NCBI GenBank assembly: GCA_013695715.1
Contig: JACCZZ010000110.1
Span: forward strand, 1-17,631
Source: Chitinophagales bacterium
GTDB lineage: Bacteria > Bacteroidota > Bacteroidia > Chitinophagales > UBA10324
Direction of reading: 5' to 3'
Length of the DNA: 17,631 bases
Position numbers and translations under genes: made by a program. Below the pieces are notes generated by a model. That model ran no database searches and was not told where the DNA came from. It saw nothing but the letters and a program-made list of their open reading frames with translations. The number at the start of each line of letters is the position of its first letter. Within the stretch, counting starts at the first letter, position 1. Of the stretch, positions 1 through 7,893 are shown one piece after another.

Positions 1-359
1 TGCAAAGCGTCTGCGGAACCCAGCCACTCAACGAATCTGTCATTACGATGGGACCCGATTTCACCACACCTCCAATGAGATTTGGTGAAGATGTAAATAC
101 GTCTTTCGAAGTGGAAGTATTTCCTAATCCTGCTTCAGAAAATGCAACCATCTCTTTCTCATTAGATGAGGAATCTCAGGTGAGAATAGCATTGATGGAT
201 GTTAATGGAAAATTGATCAAGGAAATTGCAAATGCAAAATACAGTGAAGGAATTTATCAACTATCATTTAACAGTAAAGATTTATCATCAGGTGTTTATC
301 TTATTCAGTTAACCACAAATGAAGAACTTGTTTCCAAGAAGCTTGTGATAGAGCGATAG
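1..359 (+). CDS. Secreted protein, C-terminal part with type IX secretion sorting domain (5' end outside window)
   Basis: The reading frame is open from the left edge (first full codon at base 3) to the TAG ending at 359, so only the last ~119 residues are present. They hold a typical type A T9SS (Por) C-terminal sorting domain: a VFPNPASENATISF start motif, a beta-rich core with a VNGKLIKE turn, a GVYLIQL strand and a basic end (KKLVIER). In Bacteroidetes this domain sends proteins through the outer membrane by the type IX system, after which it is usually cut off. The stretch before it (about residues 1-35 of the visible part) is linker-like and shows no recognisable enzymatic motif, so the function of the whole protein cannot be told. 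An internal ATG at 48 is in frame but would give an isolated sorting domain, so it is not the true start. A strong hairpin terminator follows 28 bases after the stop. Confidence 0.9.
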   Translation, partial: QSVCGTQPLNESVITMGPDFTTPPMRFGEDVNTSFEVEVFPNPASENATISFSLDEESQVRIALMDVNGKLIKEIANAKYSEGIYQLSFNSKDLSSGVYLIQLTTNEELVSKKLVIER

Positions 360-386
360 AAAATCAGCTACTTAAATTATTTAGTT

Positions 387-416
387 AAAAACCCTCTCCA
401 CAAAAGAGGGTTTTTT
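387..416. terminator. Bidirectional intrinsic terminator
   Basis: A perfect 11-bp inverted repeat (left arm AAAAACCCTCT at 387-397, right arm AGAGGGTTTTT at 405-415) encloses a 7-base loop. Its right arm runs into six T's. Read on the minus strand it also ends in a T run. It sits between two convergent genes, the sorting-domain gene ending at 359 and the peptidase gene ending at 482, so it can stop transcription from both sides. Confidence 0.9.
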
Positions 417-481
417 CATTAAAATCGGAAGTAGTCGCGGAAATTGAAGTTAGAAACAGATTGCTGTTTAACTACCAGGAA

Positions 482-2179
482 TCAATTTAATGCTTTATCA
501 TCTACCTTAGCGAGCCAGTTATTTATTGCATTCACCGTATTGGTGAAAGTCTGCTTTTCAAAAGGTGAATCTAGTTTTGCAATTTTCACCAGTTCAAGAA
601 ATGATTTGCTTCCTCCCTCGTCGCACAAACGAATATAATTTTTAATTGCTTCATCCCGATCGATATTAGCTTTAATCCAGAATTGAAAAGCGCAAATTTG
701 TGCAAGGGTATAATCTATGTAATAGAATGGATGTTTGTAAATGTGTGCCTGTCTTTGCCAAAAACCACCAAGTTCAAGGTACTCATTGTTCTCATATACA
801 CGATGGGGCAGGTATTTTATTTCCAGGGATCTCCAGTAAGATTTTCTTTCTGCCGGCGTAAGGTCAGGATATTGATAGATATGATGCTGAAATTCATCAA
901 CAGCAACTCCATACGGTAAAAAGATCAAAGAGTGGCTGAGATGCGCAAACTTATATTTCTCTGTCAGGTCATCAAAAAATAAATTCATCCACGGCCAGGT
1001 TAAAAATTCCATGCTCATAGAATGTATCTCGGCGGCCTCACTGGTTGGAAAAAAATATTCCTCAATTCCAAGATGCCTGCTGCAGAAAGTTTGAAAAGCG
1101 TGACCTGCTTCGTGCGTTAGCACATCAATGTCGTTCGATGTGCCATTGAAATTTGAAAATATAAATGGGCTTCGATTTTCGCTGATAAAAGTGCAATAAC
1201 CGCCACTCGCCTTATTTGGCTTGTTCACGAGGTCCATCAATTCATTGTCGAGCATAAATTGAAAAAACTCTCCTGTTTCCGGCGACAGTTCCCTGTACAT
1301 CTTAGCAGCATTATTGATAATCCATTCCGGAGATCCTTTAGGTTGCGCATTTCCACTGATGTAATCAAGTGGCTCATCATAATACATTAAGGTATCTAAA
1401 TCAAGCCGTTTTTTCTGACGTTCCTTGAGGTTTGTTACAAGAGGAACAATTTTTTCTTCTACCATTTTTCTAAATCCTCTAACCATTTCTGCATCATAAT
1501 CGGTGCGGCACATCCGCATATAACCGACTGTGACAAAATTTTCAAAGCCAAGCTTTTGTGCAATGGTATGCCGCACCTTCACAAGATCATCAAAAATGCG
1601 ATCGAGTTCTGCTGAGTGTTCAACAAAAAATTCATCAGTCTTTTCATGAGCAGCCTTTCTGGTAAGCCTATCTGAAGCAAGCTTATATGGAACCATACCA
1701 GCAAGATTTAATACTTTGTCATCAAATTCAATTTCTGCTGATGCAATGAGCTTCGTGTATTCTGTTGTAAGCTCATTTTCATGCTGCAGCTCATGGATGA
1801 TTTCCGGTGAAAAAGTTTTTCTCGTCATCTTTGCAATCTCAAATAATTGCCTGCCATATTTTTTTTCCAGCTCAGATCTAAAAGATGAATCTATTAACTG
1901 CTTATAAAACTGTGACACCAAATCAAGATAGATCGGATAGTTTATGTCGAAATAATTTTGCTCCTCTTCAAAAAAAGGATCACTCGTATTGATAGTATTC
2001 CGGATATTAGCCACGTTGCTCATGCTTTCAAAGTGCGCCCTATGCTGATATATTTTATCTATTACCTCCATTTGGGCAGATGATGAAGTAGCGCTTCCGA
2101 ATTGTTGCAGCAGGTTGCTGAACTCTTGCTTCATGCTCCCGAGATCAGGCCGCTGGTATATTATTTCACTAAATTTCAT
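482..2179 (-). CDS. M3 family oligoendopeptidase (zinc metallopeptidase)
   Basis: The 565-residue product is a cytoplasmic M3 peptidase that should cut short peptides internally. The zinc site is visible: HEAGH at residues 356-360 (ligands H356 and H360, catalytic E357), with a probable third ligand E384 in AAEIHSMSMEF. The helical N-terminal half (about 1-200) and the absence of a signal peptide fit the M3B/PepF-like group. The length fits the short Bacteroidetes and Firmicutes branch of 550-570 residues that differs from classical PepF (~600). It lies 57 bases downstream of folB on the same strand and may be co-transcribed with it. A one-mismatch TAnnTTTG box at 2192-2199 could also give it its own start. 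The gene is intact. Confidence 0.93.
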   Translation of the reverse strand: MKFSEIIYQRPDLGSMKQEFSNLLQQFGSATSSSAQMEVIDKIYQHRAHFESMSNVANIRNTINTSDPFFEEEQNYFDINYPIYLDLVSQFYKQLIDSSFRSELEKKYGRQLFEIAKMTRKTFSPEIIHELQHENELTTEYTKLIASAEIEFDDKVLNLAGMVPYKLASDRLTRKAAHEKTDEFFVEHSAELDRIFDDLVKVRHTIAQKLGFENFVTVGYMRMCRTDYDAEMVRGFRKMVEEKIVPLVTNLKERQKKRLDLDTLMYYDEPLDYISGNAQPKGSPEWIINNAAKMYRELSPETGEFFQFMLDNELMDLVNKPNKASGGYCTFISENRSPFIFSNFNGTSNDIDVLTHEAGHAFQTFCSRHLGIEEYFFPTSEAAEIHSMSMEFLTWPWMNLFFDDLTEKYKFAHLSHSLIFLPYGVAVDEFQHHIYQYPDLTPAERKSYWRSLEIKYLPHRVYENNEYLELGGFWQRQAHIYKHPFYYIDYTLAQICAFQFWIKANIDRDEAIKNYIRLCDEGGSKSFLELVKIAKLDSPFEKQTFTNTVNAINNWLAKVDDKALN

Positions 2180-2236
2180 AATTCAATAATACAAGGTTAA
2201 AAATTAAGTATATTGGCTGTAAGCGAAATATCAATC

Positions 2237-2596
2237 TTATATCTCTCTCATCCATTCATCCTCCACCCATACTCTTTCTACCTGCCCTCCAATTGGGGGA
2301 TTTATTTTTGAAACGCGTACTTGAATATTTTTTATGGAAGGATAGTCGGATGCAATTTGCATTATTATTTTCTTCACTACCTGTTCAATTAGTTTTGCTG
2401 GTTTCGCAACAATGTGCTTTATCAATATATAAATTTCCTCATAGTTAATGGTGTTGTTAATGTCATCCATTCTTTCCTCTATGTTAGAATCAATCATCAT
2501 CCTAACAGATACTTCTATTTTATTTCCCAGCAATTGCTCTTCCTTATAAAATCCAATACCAGTTTGAAATTTCATTCCTTCAAGAGCGATTATCAT
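2237..2596 (-). CDS. folB: Dihydroneopterin aldolase
   Basis: The 119-residue product matches FolB, which converts 7,8-dihydroneopterin to 6-hydroxymethyl-dihydropterin and glycolaldehyde in folate synthesis. Length and pattern fit the family. By alignment from memory with Staphylococcus aureus FolB, all four active-site residues are kept: E20, Y52 (in NYEEI), E71 (in LIEQVV) and K97 (in VSKINPPIGG). The histidine of the usual YHG motif near residue 14 is isoleucine (TGIG), which is a mild divergence. The ATG at 2596 is the natural start, because the protein begins directly with the first beta strand. It is the first gene of a likely two-gene minus-strand unit with the M3 peptidase. No other folate gene is nearby. 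Confidence 0.88.
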   Translation of the reverse strand: MIIALEGMKFQTGIGFYKEEQLLGNKIEVSVRMMIDSNIEERMDDINNTINYEEIYILIKHIVAKPAKLIEQVVKKIIMQIASDYPSIKNIQVRVSKINPPIGGQVERVWVEDEWMREI

Positions 2597-2745
2597 TGTA
2601 CAGGTTGTTTTTTGATATCTTCTAATGGTTCAAATATCATAACAAGAATTCATAAATGGGAGATAAGAAGATGAAGGATGTGAATATTTATTAATACGGT
2701 TCTTCGGAGCAATTAATAGTCACCTCTCACAAAAATTGCAATCCA

Positions 2746-2753
2746 TACATTTG
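2746..2753 (+). promoter_or_regulatory. Bacteroidetes -7 box (TACATTTG) of the glutaryl-CoA dehydrogenase gene
   Basis: TACATTTG is an exact match to the Bacteroidetes -7 consensus TAnnTTTG and ends 18 bases before the ATG at 2772. No clear -33 TTG was found at the expected distance. The box lies downstream of an in-frame TTG at 2736, which therefore would probably not be transcribed as a start. Inferred from sequence only. Confidence 0.5.
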
Positions 2754-2771
2754 CGCCACAAAAACCATCCA

Positions 2772-3950
2772 ATGTATCACGACCGTTTTCAGCAACCAGA
2801 TTACTATCAGGTAGATGAGTTGTTTACAGATGAGCAGAAACTAATTCGTGATACGGTGAGAGCCTGGGTGAAAAAAGAAGTTTCACCCATTATAGAGGAA
2901 TATGCACAACGAGGCGAGTTTCCAAAGCATCTAATAAAAGGACTCGCTGAGATGGGGTGTTTCGGGCCAACAATTCCGGTAGAGTATGGTGGCGGTGGAT
3001 TAGATTCGATCTCATACGGATTGATGATGCAGGAGATTGAGCGTGGTGACTCTGGTATTCGTTCCACTGCCTCAGTGCAGGGATCACTTGTCATGTATCC
3101 TATATATGCCTATGGTAGTGAGGATCAGAGGAAAAAATATCTGCCTAGACTGGCAAGCGGAGAGTGGATGGGTTGCTTCGGATTAACTGAGCCTGATTAT
3201 GGATCGAACCCTTCGGATATGATATCTAATTATAAAGATGCCGGTGATCACGTAGTACTAAATGGCGCAAAAATGTGGATCTCAAATGCTCCCTTTGCCG
3301 ACGTAGCAGTGGTGTGGGCTAAGGATGAGGCCGGAGACATTCGCGGATTAATTCTGGAGCGAGGCATGAAAGGATTCACAACTCCGGAAACTCATGGCAA
3401 ATGGTCGCTGCGAGCGTCTGCAACAGGTGAGCTGGTTTTTGATAATGTGCAAGTACCCAAGGAAAATATTTTCCCTAACGTGAAAGGATTGAAAGGACCT
3501 CTTGGTTGCCTCACAAAAGCCCGATATGGCATTGCGTGGGGAGCATTAGGCGCAGCAATGGATTGCTATGATTCGGCCCTTCGATACTCGAAAGAACGAA
3601 TTCAATTCGGAAAACCTATCGGGAGTTTTCAGTTAACTCAGAAGAAGCTCGCTGAGATGATTACTGAAATTACAAAGGCGCAGCTTCTGGTTTGGCGGCT
3701 CGGCGTTCTGGTTAATGAAAACCGAGCAACACCCGGACAAGTATCGATGGCAAAACGAAACAGTGTTGAGATCGCCCTTAATATATCAAGGGAAGCACGT
3801 CAGATACATGGTGGAATGGGTATTACAGGGGAATATCCCATCATGCGACATATGATGAATCTGGAATCTGTGGTAACCTATGAGGGAACTCATGACATCC
3901 ACCTGCTGATTACAGGCATGGATGTTACGGGCTTGAATGCCTTCAAATAA
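2772..3950 (+). CDS. gcdH: Glutaryl-CoA dehydrogenase (acyl-CoA dehydrogenase family)
   Basis: This FAD enzyme oxidises and decarboxylates glutaryl-CoA to crotonyl-CoA in lysine, tryptophan or aromatic degradation. The 392-residue product follows mitochondrial GCDH along nearly its whole length. It has the substrate-binding arginine context IRSTASVQGSLVM (R97), LVMYPIYAYGSEDQR, the FAD/substrate segment GCFGLTEPDYGSNPSDM, RASATGELVFD, and the catalytic base in TYEGTHDIH (E371). That pattern separates it from short-chain and butyryl-CoA dehydrogenases. A longer frame exists from a TTG at 2736, but an exact TAnnTTTG promoter box at 2746-2753 lies downstream of that codon, and the ATG at 2772 gives the usual family length. 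The gene is monocistronic, with a minus-strand gene on each side. No glutaconate or lysine-degradation partner is in the window. Confidence 0.92.
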   Translation: MYHDRFQQPDYYQVDELFTDEQKLIRDTVRAWVKKEVSPIIEEYAQRGEFPKHLIKGLAEMGCFGPTIPVEYGGGGLDSISYGLMMQEIERGDSGIRSTASVQGSLVMYPIYAYGSEDQRKKYLPRLASGEWMGCFGLTEPDYGSNPSDMISNYKDAGDHVVLNGAKMWISNAPFADVAVVWAKDEAGDIRGLILERGMKGFTTPETHGKWSLRASATGELVFDNVQVPKENIFPNVKGLKGPLGCLTKARYGIAWGALGAAMDCYDSALRYSKERIQFGKPIGSFQLTQKKLAEMITEITKAQLLVWRLGVLVNENRATPGQVSMAKRNSVEIALNISREARQIHGGMGITGEYPIMRHMMNLESVVTYEGTHDIHLLITGMDVTGLNAFK

Positions 3951-3959
3951 GTACTTATT
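3946..3959. repeat. 14-base perfect palindrome at the end of the GCDH gene
   Basis: AATAAGTACTTATT is a perfect palindrome that includes the TAA stop of the upstream gene. A second one, GGAATATTCC, lies at 3977-3986. Both fall in the AT-rich gap between the convergent GCDH and pcm genes. Neither has the GC stem plus T tract of an intrinsic terminator, so the role is unknown and chance is possible. Confidence 0.4.
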
Positions 3960-4048
3960 GTAAAATTTAGCCTGTTGGAATATTCCTATAGAGAAATATA
4001 AAATTGTTGAATATGCCGGTGTAACTCTGTCTTGATAACTTCAATAAA

Positions 4049-4705
4049 TTAATTTTTCTTTCCCGGTAGCAATGGAACAAACTTAAAGTAATCATATACC
4101 TCTTCCTTTACTTCATCTGCAGAGTATTTTATGAAACGCTTCATCACCTGCAATTCGCCGGCTCCCACCGGTATAACAAGTATTCCTCCAGCTCTGAGTT
4201 GCGCTATAAGGTTTTCGGGAACGAATGGTGCTGCTGCCGTTACCAAAATTTTGTCAAACGGCGCAAATGTCGGCAACCCATCATAGCCATCTCCATAAAA
4301 ACATTTCACTTGTGAATACCCAAGCCATGCCAATGTTTTTTTAGCCTTCTCATATAATGTTTTCATTCGCTCAATGGTAAATATTCTGGCATTCATCTCT
4401 GCAAGAATACATGACTGATATCCTGATCCGGTGCCCACTTCAAGAATTCTGTCACCTCTTTTTACCTCTAATAATTGAGTTTGATAGGCAACAGTATAAG
4501 GTTGGGAGATTGTTTGTCCTTCACCTATCGGGAAAGCATTGTCTTCATAAGCCCTCTCTATAAAAGCACTTTCGAAAGCAAATAAATGACGGGGCACTGC
4601 TTCCATAGCCCGCAATACCTCTGCATCTGAAATTCCACGGGATTTAATCAGCTCCACCAGCCTTTTTCGCATGCCCCGGTGTCGGAAAGTGTCTGCCTGA
4701 TTCAT
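4049..4705 (-). CDS. pcm: Protein-L-isoaspartate O-methyltransferase
   Basis: The 218-residue product methylates L-isoaspartyl residues in aged proteins using S-adenosylmethionine, the first step of their repair. The marks of the family are present in order: MRKRLVELIKSRGI near residue 12, VPRHLF (37-42), GEGQTISQPYTVA (61-73), SAM motif I ILEVGTGSGYQ (87-97), an acidic motif IERM, and GDGYDGLPTFAPFDKILVTAAA. The product ends with a basic KKN tail at the expected length. The frame can be read 11 codons further upstream to a TTG at 4738 (an HNHHHF stretch), but that TTG overlaps an exact TAnnTTTG promoter box, so the ATG at 4705 is taken as the start. The gene is divergent from the hydrolase-like gene at 4929. 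Confidence 0.92.
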   Translation of the reverse strand: MNQADTFRHRGMRKRLVELIKSRGISDAEVLRAMEAVPRHLFAFESAFIERAYEDNAFPIGEGQTISQPYTVAYQTQLLEVKRGDRILEVGTGSGYQSCILAEMNARIFTIERMKTLYEKAKKTLAWLGYSQVKCFYGDGYDGLPTFAPFDKILVTAAAPFVPENLIAQLRAGGILVIPVGAGELQVMKRFIKYSADEVKEEVYDYFKFVPLLPGKKN

Positions 4706-4735
4706 TAAAAGTATCTGGAAATGATGATGATTATG

Positions 4736-4767
4736 CAAAGGTAATTTTATACTGACTTAATGGGCAA
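4736..4767 (-). promoter_or_regulatory. pcm promoter (-7 box TACCTTTG, possible -33 TTG)
   Basis: On the minus strand TACCTTTG (4743 down to 4736) matches TAnnTTTG exactly. TTG at 4767-4765 stands 21 bases upstream, a fitting -33 element. Transcription would begin at about 4730, giving a leader of roughly 25 bases to the ATG at 4705 and excluding the upstream TTG codon. Confidence 0.55.
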
Positions 4768-4888
4768 TGATTAGTTTGAACAGCAGCTGTAATGCCCATC
4801 GTATAAGTCTTATTTTAAAACAAATTGGATTGCAGGAGCTTCCCTGTTACTAACAACTATATACTCCTTAAGGATTCGGCATAATTTT

Positions 4889-4896
4889 TACTTTTG
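4889..4896 (+). promoter_or_regulatory. -7 box (TACTTTTG) of the hydrolase-like gene
   Basis: TACTTTTG matches TAnnTTTG exactly and ends 32 bases before the ATG at 4929. No convincing -33 TTG is visible 19-21 bases upstream. Together with the pcm box it defines the divergent promoter region 4706-4928. Confidence 0.5.
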
Positions 4897-4928
4897 GCTC
4901 TGCCTGTTCTTAAATCGTAAATACCCAA

Positions 4929-5756
4929 ATGAAAAATATACAATTATTGATGCTGGCAATGATGGCAGCTATGCCGGTTGTTGCACTGAATCCCTCAAAA
5001 GAGTACGCCACATTACCAAGCGACTATGGCATGGACTATAAAGAAGTTACAATCCTTGCTACAGATGGTTTAAAACTTAATGCATGGATATTTAAGCCGA
5101 TGTCTGAAACCAAAAAATTTGTTGTGATAAGTGATGATGGCAATGGAAACATGGCCGATAACATTGAGATAGTTGCGCAGTTTCTTTCTGCAGGCTATAA
5201 TGTGCTCAGCTACGACTACCGTGGGTACGGCAAGAGTGATTCATTTAACATCAATCAAAAATTTTTCATCTATCCGCAATTTGTGAAAGATTTACAAGGT
5301 GTCTTAGATTATATGAGGAAAACATATAGTCCGGGGATGTGTGAATTGTATGGAATTGGTATAGGAGCTGGCCTCTCAATTGGTGTTGGATGCAACAGCA
5401 CGCAGGTGCGAAGGATTATAGCCGATGGTCCGTATCTGTCTTTTGAAGATACAAAAAATAAATATCAGGAAAAACGTCAACAACAAATGATGATGCCGCT
5501 TGCCTATGATAAGAATTATATGGAGCCGCTTTACGCATTACAAGACGGAAAAACCCAGGATAACCTTTCAGGTATAATGATTATTGTAGGACAGAATGAT
5601 GATCTGGCCGGGCCTGAAGACATCAAGCAACTGCAAAAGGTGCATTCAAAAAACCTGGTGGTTTATACTGTACCGGGCAGCACGAATGAGAAAAATTTTG
5701 AATCGAACAAAAATGCTTACTTCGATCAGGTAAAGAAATTTCTAAATAGCCACTAA
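4929..5756 (+). CDS. Exported alpha/beta-hydrolase-like protein, apparently without catalytic residues
   Basis: The 275-residue product has a short signal peptide (MKNIQ, then a hydrophobic run to about residue 19, likely cut after PVVA) and one alpha/beta-hydrolase domain of the BEM46/ABHD13 type. The family strand motif LSYDYRGYGKSD is intact (93-104). The nucleophile elbow, normally G-x-S-x-G, reads YGIGIGAG (141-148), with glycine (G144) where the serine should be. The usual oxyanion HGN motif is replaced by SDDGNGN (68-74). The acid region is kept (GQNDDLAG, D224/D225). The C-terminal loop that normally carries histidine (GGHN) reads PGSTNEKN, with T252 in its place. The reading frame is otherwise undamaged, so it looks like a maintained pseudoenzyme or binding protein rather than a broken gene. 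No lipobox cysteine is present, so it is probably periplasmic. Substrate and partner are unknown. Confidence 0.8.
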   Translation: MKNIQLLMLAMMAAMPVVALNPSKEYATLPSDYGMDYKEVTILATDGLKLNAWIFKPMSETKKFVVISDDGNGNMADNIEIVAQFLSAGYNVLSYDYRGYGKSDSFNINQKFFIYPQFVKDLQGVLDYMRKTYSPGMCELYGIGIGAGLSIGVGCNSTQVRRIIADGPYLSFEDTKNKYQEKRQQQMMMPLAYDKNYMEPLYALQDGKTQDNLSGIMIIVGQNDDLAGPEDIKQLQKVHSKNLVVYTVPGSTNEKNFESNKNAYFDQVKKFLNSH

Positions 5757-5823
5757 TCTCACAGTCTTAAAGTACGAAAGATAGGTGTGAAACAGAGTTA
5801 AGCACTCCATTAGTTCATTGTAC

Positions 5824-6261
5824 TCAGGCTAACTTGCTAACAGAAAGTTTCGCATGCATTGCATCTGCAAGTGAGGTGCGGTCAAGAATAGCCGCAGTTG
5901 CATCCCGCACATGCTTCATTACTTTTCTGATTTCACAGGTGCGCTCATCCTTGCATTCAACGCAACGCACATACGCTGATTTGCTTACACATTGCACCGC
6001 AGCTAATGGACCATCAAGCACGCGGATGATTTGACCCAGGTAAATTTTATCAGGAGATTTGGCTAATGAATAACCGCCACCTTTACCCATACGGCTATAG
6101 AGAATCCCCTGCTTCTTCAATTCCAGAAGAATATTTTCAAGAAATTTTTTAGGAATGTATTCAGCCGAAGCGAGGTCAGAAATCAGAACAGGGCCCTGTT
6201 CATAACGACGCGCAAGGTAAAATGCAGCCTTTAATCCATATTTTGCTTTATGCGAAAGCAT
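5824..6261 (-). CDS. Rrf2 family transcriptional regulator with four clustered cysteines
   Basis: The 145-residue product is an Rrf2-type DNA-binding regulator. It has the usual start MLSHKAKYGLKAAFYLA, a winged helix-turn-helix (about residues 24-65, including the wing GKGGGYSLAK) and the dimerisation helix near the end. Its middle carries C91, C100, C103 and C109 (QCVSKSAYVRCVECKDERTC). Several Rrf2 members (IscR, NsrR, RsrR) bind a 2Fe-2S or 4Fe-4S cluster through cysteines in this region and sense iron-sulfur status, NO or redox state. Cluster binding here is an inference from these residues. The gene lies 68 bases downstream of lpdA on the same strand, so it may be read from the lpdA transcript. 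It is convergent with the hydrolase-like gene. Confidence 0.9.
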   Translation of the reverse strand: MLSHKAKYGLKAAFYLARRYEQGPVLISDLASAEYIPKKFLENILLELKKQGILYSRMGKGGGYSLAKSPDKIYLGQIIRVLDGPLAAVQCVSKSAYVRCVECKDERTCEIRKVMKHVRDATAAILDRTSLADAMHAKLSVSKLA

Positions 6262-6329
6262 CGTTCAACATAAATATTTCAGATAAATAATCTTATGAAG
6301 CTCTTTTTAGTTCAGTAATGCAAATTCTA

Positions 6330-7718
6330 TCAAAGATGTATCACTTCCCCATATGCAGCAGCAGCGGCTTCCATTATTGCTTCACTCATTGTTGGATGCG
6401 GGTGAACAGCTTTGATCAGCTCATGACCAGTTGTTTCCAGCTTTCGTGCAGCCACGCATTCCGCTATCAGCTCCGTAACGTTTGAGCCAATCATGTGTGC
6501 CCCAAGAAACTCTCCATATTTGGCATCAAAGATCAGCTTTACAAAACCTTCTTTAGCTCCGGCCGCGCTTGCTTTCCCTGAAGCACTAAAAGGAAATTTT
6601 CCGACCTTAATCTCGAAGCCTGCATCTTTCGCTGTTTTTTCTGTGTAGCCGACAGATGCTATTTCAGGTGAGCAATAGGTACATCCCGGCAAATTATTAT
6701 AATCCAAAGGCTCTGGATTTTTTCCTGCGATTTTTTCCACACAAATTATTCCTTCTGCACTTGCTACATGTGCTAAAGCCGGACCTTTAACGATGTCACC
6801 AATTGCATAGTATCCCGGAATGTTTGTCTGATAAAAATCATCTACAACCACCTTTCCTTTATCTGTTTTTATTCCCGTTTCTTCAAGACCAATGTTTTCT
6901 ATATTACTTGAAACTCCTGCTGCGGAAAGCACTATTTCACACTCCATCACCTGTTGTCCCTGAGATGTTTTTACATAGACTCTATTCCCAGATTCTGCGG
7001 CTTCTACCTTTTCAACAGCCGAATTCGTCATAACAACAATGCCCTGCTTTTTAAAGCTTTTTTCCAGCTCTTTCGAGATTTCTTCATCTTCCACAGGTAC
7101 AATGTTGCGTAAAAATTCTATGAGGATAACTTTTGTACCTAAGGTATTGAAGAAGTATGCGAACTCACAACCAATTGCACCCGCTCCTACAATCACCATA
7201 GTTGCTGGTTGCTTCGGCAACACCATTGCCTCTCTGTAACCAATAATATTTTTGCCATCCTGATGCAGAGTCGGCAATATTTTAGAGCGGCTTCCTGTAG
7301 CAATCATAATGTTCTTTGCTGTCATTTCAGTAATCTTACCCGAATTATCGACAACCTCGATCTTGTTTCCGGGTTTTACTCTGGCGGTGCCCATAACAAC
7401 ATCAATCTTATTCTTTTTCATAAGAAATTGTACGCCACGGCTCATTCCATTCGCTACATCACGGCTGCGCTTTACTATGCCGTCAAAATTAATTTTGCTT
7501 TCAGAAACTGTGATTCCATAATCCTGAGAATGCTTTATGTACTCAAAAACGTTTGCACTTTTCAAGAGAGCCTTAGTTGGAATACAGCCCCAGTTCAAAC
7601 AAATGCCCCCAAGCGATTCCCGCTCCACTATTGCTGTTCTCAAGTTTAGCTGAGAAGCTCTGATGGCCGCTACATATCCTCCCGGCCCACTACCAATCAC
7701 GATTAAATCGTAATTCAT
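6330..7718 (-). CDS. lpdA: Dihydrolipoyl dehydrogenase (E3)
   Basis: The 462-residue flavoprotein reoxidises the lipoyl groups of pyruvate, 2-oxoglutarate or branched-chain 2-oxoacid dehydrogenases and the glycine cleavage system, passing electrons to NAD+. It has the FAD GxGxxG (GSGPGG, 9-14), the redox disulfide in CLNWGCIP (C40, C45), the NAD site VGAGAIGCEFA (G178-x-G180-x2-G183), the second FAD motif YAIGD, and the interface catalytic pair in HPTMSE (H441, E446). The length is typical and all key residues are present. The ATG at 7718 is the only start that keeps the first beta strand. No E1 or E2 gene is adjacent, so it is a stand-alone E3. An Rrf2 regulator follows downstream, and a divergent DUF433 gene begins at 7894. 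Confidence 0.96.
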   Translation of the reverse strand: MNYDLIVIGSGPGGYVAAIRASQLNLRTAIVERESLGGICLNWGCIPTKALLKSANVFEYIKHSQDYGITVSESKINFDGIVKRSRDVANGMSRGVQFLMKKNKIDVVMGTARVKPGNKIEVVDNSGKITEMTAKNIMIATGSRSKILPTLHQDGKNIIGYREAMVLPKQPATMVIVGAGAIGCEFAYFFNTLGTKVILIEFLRNIVPVEDEEISKELEKSFKKQGIVVMTNSAVEKVEAAESGNRVYVKTSQGQQVMECEIVLSAAGVSSNIENIGLEETGIKTDKGKVVVDDFYQTNIPGYYAIGDIVKGPALAHVASAEGIICVEKIAGKNPEPLDYNNLPGCTYCSPEIASVGYTEKTAKDAGFEIKVGKFPFSASGKASAAGAKEGFVKLIFDAKYGEFLGAHMIGSNVTELIAECVAARKLETTGHELIKAVHPHPTMSEAIMEAAAAAYGEVIHL

Positions 7719-7893
7719 ACTCGTTTGCTTTTTTTAAAATAGGCCACAAGGTAGAAAAGAGTTTGTTGTTATATGGTCCGAGTGGAATGACCAGGAAGAT
7801 GTTGGATTGACCAATGTAAAAGGATACTCTTTCGATGTTGCAAAAATTTCTTATTTCTATTCCGTACATTCGTGCCTCAATTGTTTTTTTTTG

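Noticed and set aside
7209..7649. A 146-codon plus-strand frame antisense to lpdA
   Set aside because: It lies wholly within an unmistakable gene on the other strand, has no family motif, and starts with a non-preferred context; it is a shadow frame.
7807..7893. N-terminal extension of the DUF433 gene from a TTG codon
   Set aside because: The added 29 residues are unlike the family and include a stretch encoded by a T homopolymer; the ATG at 7894 fits the domain start.
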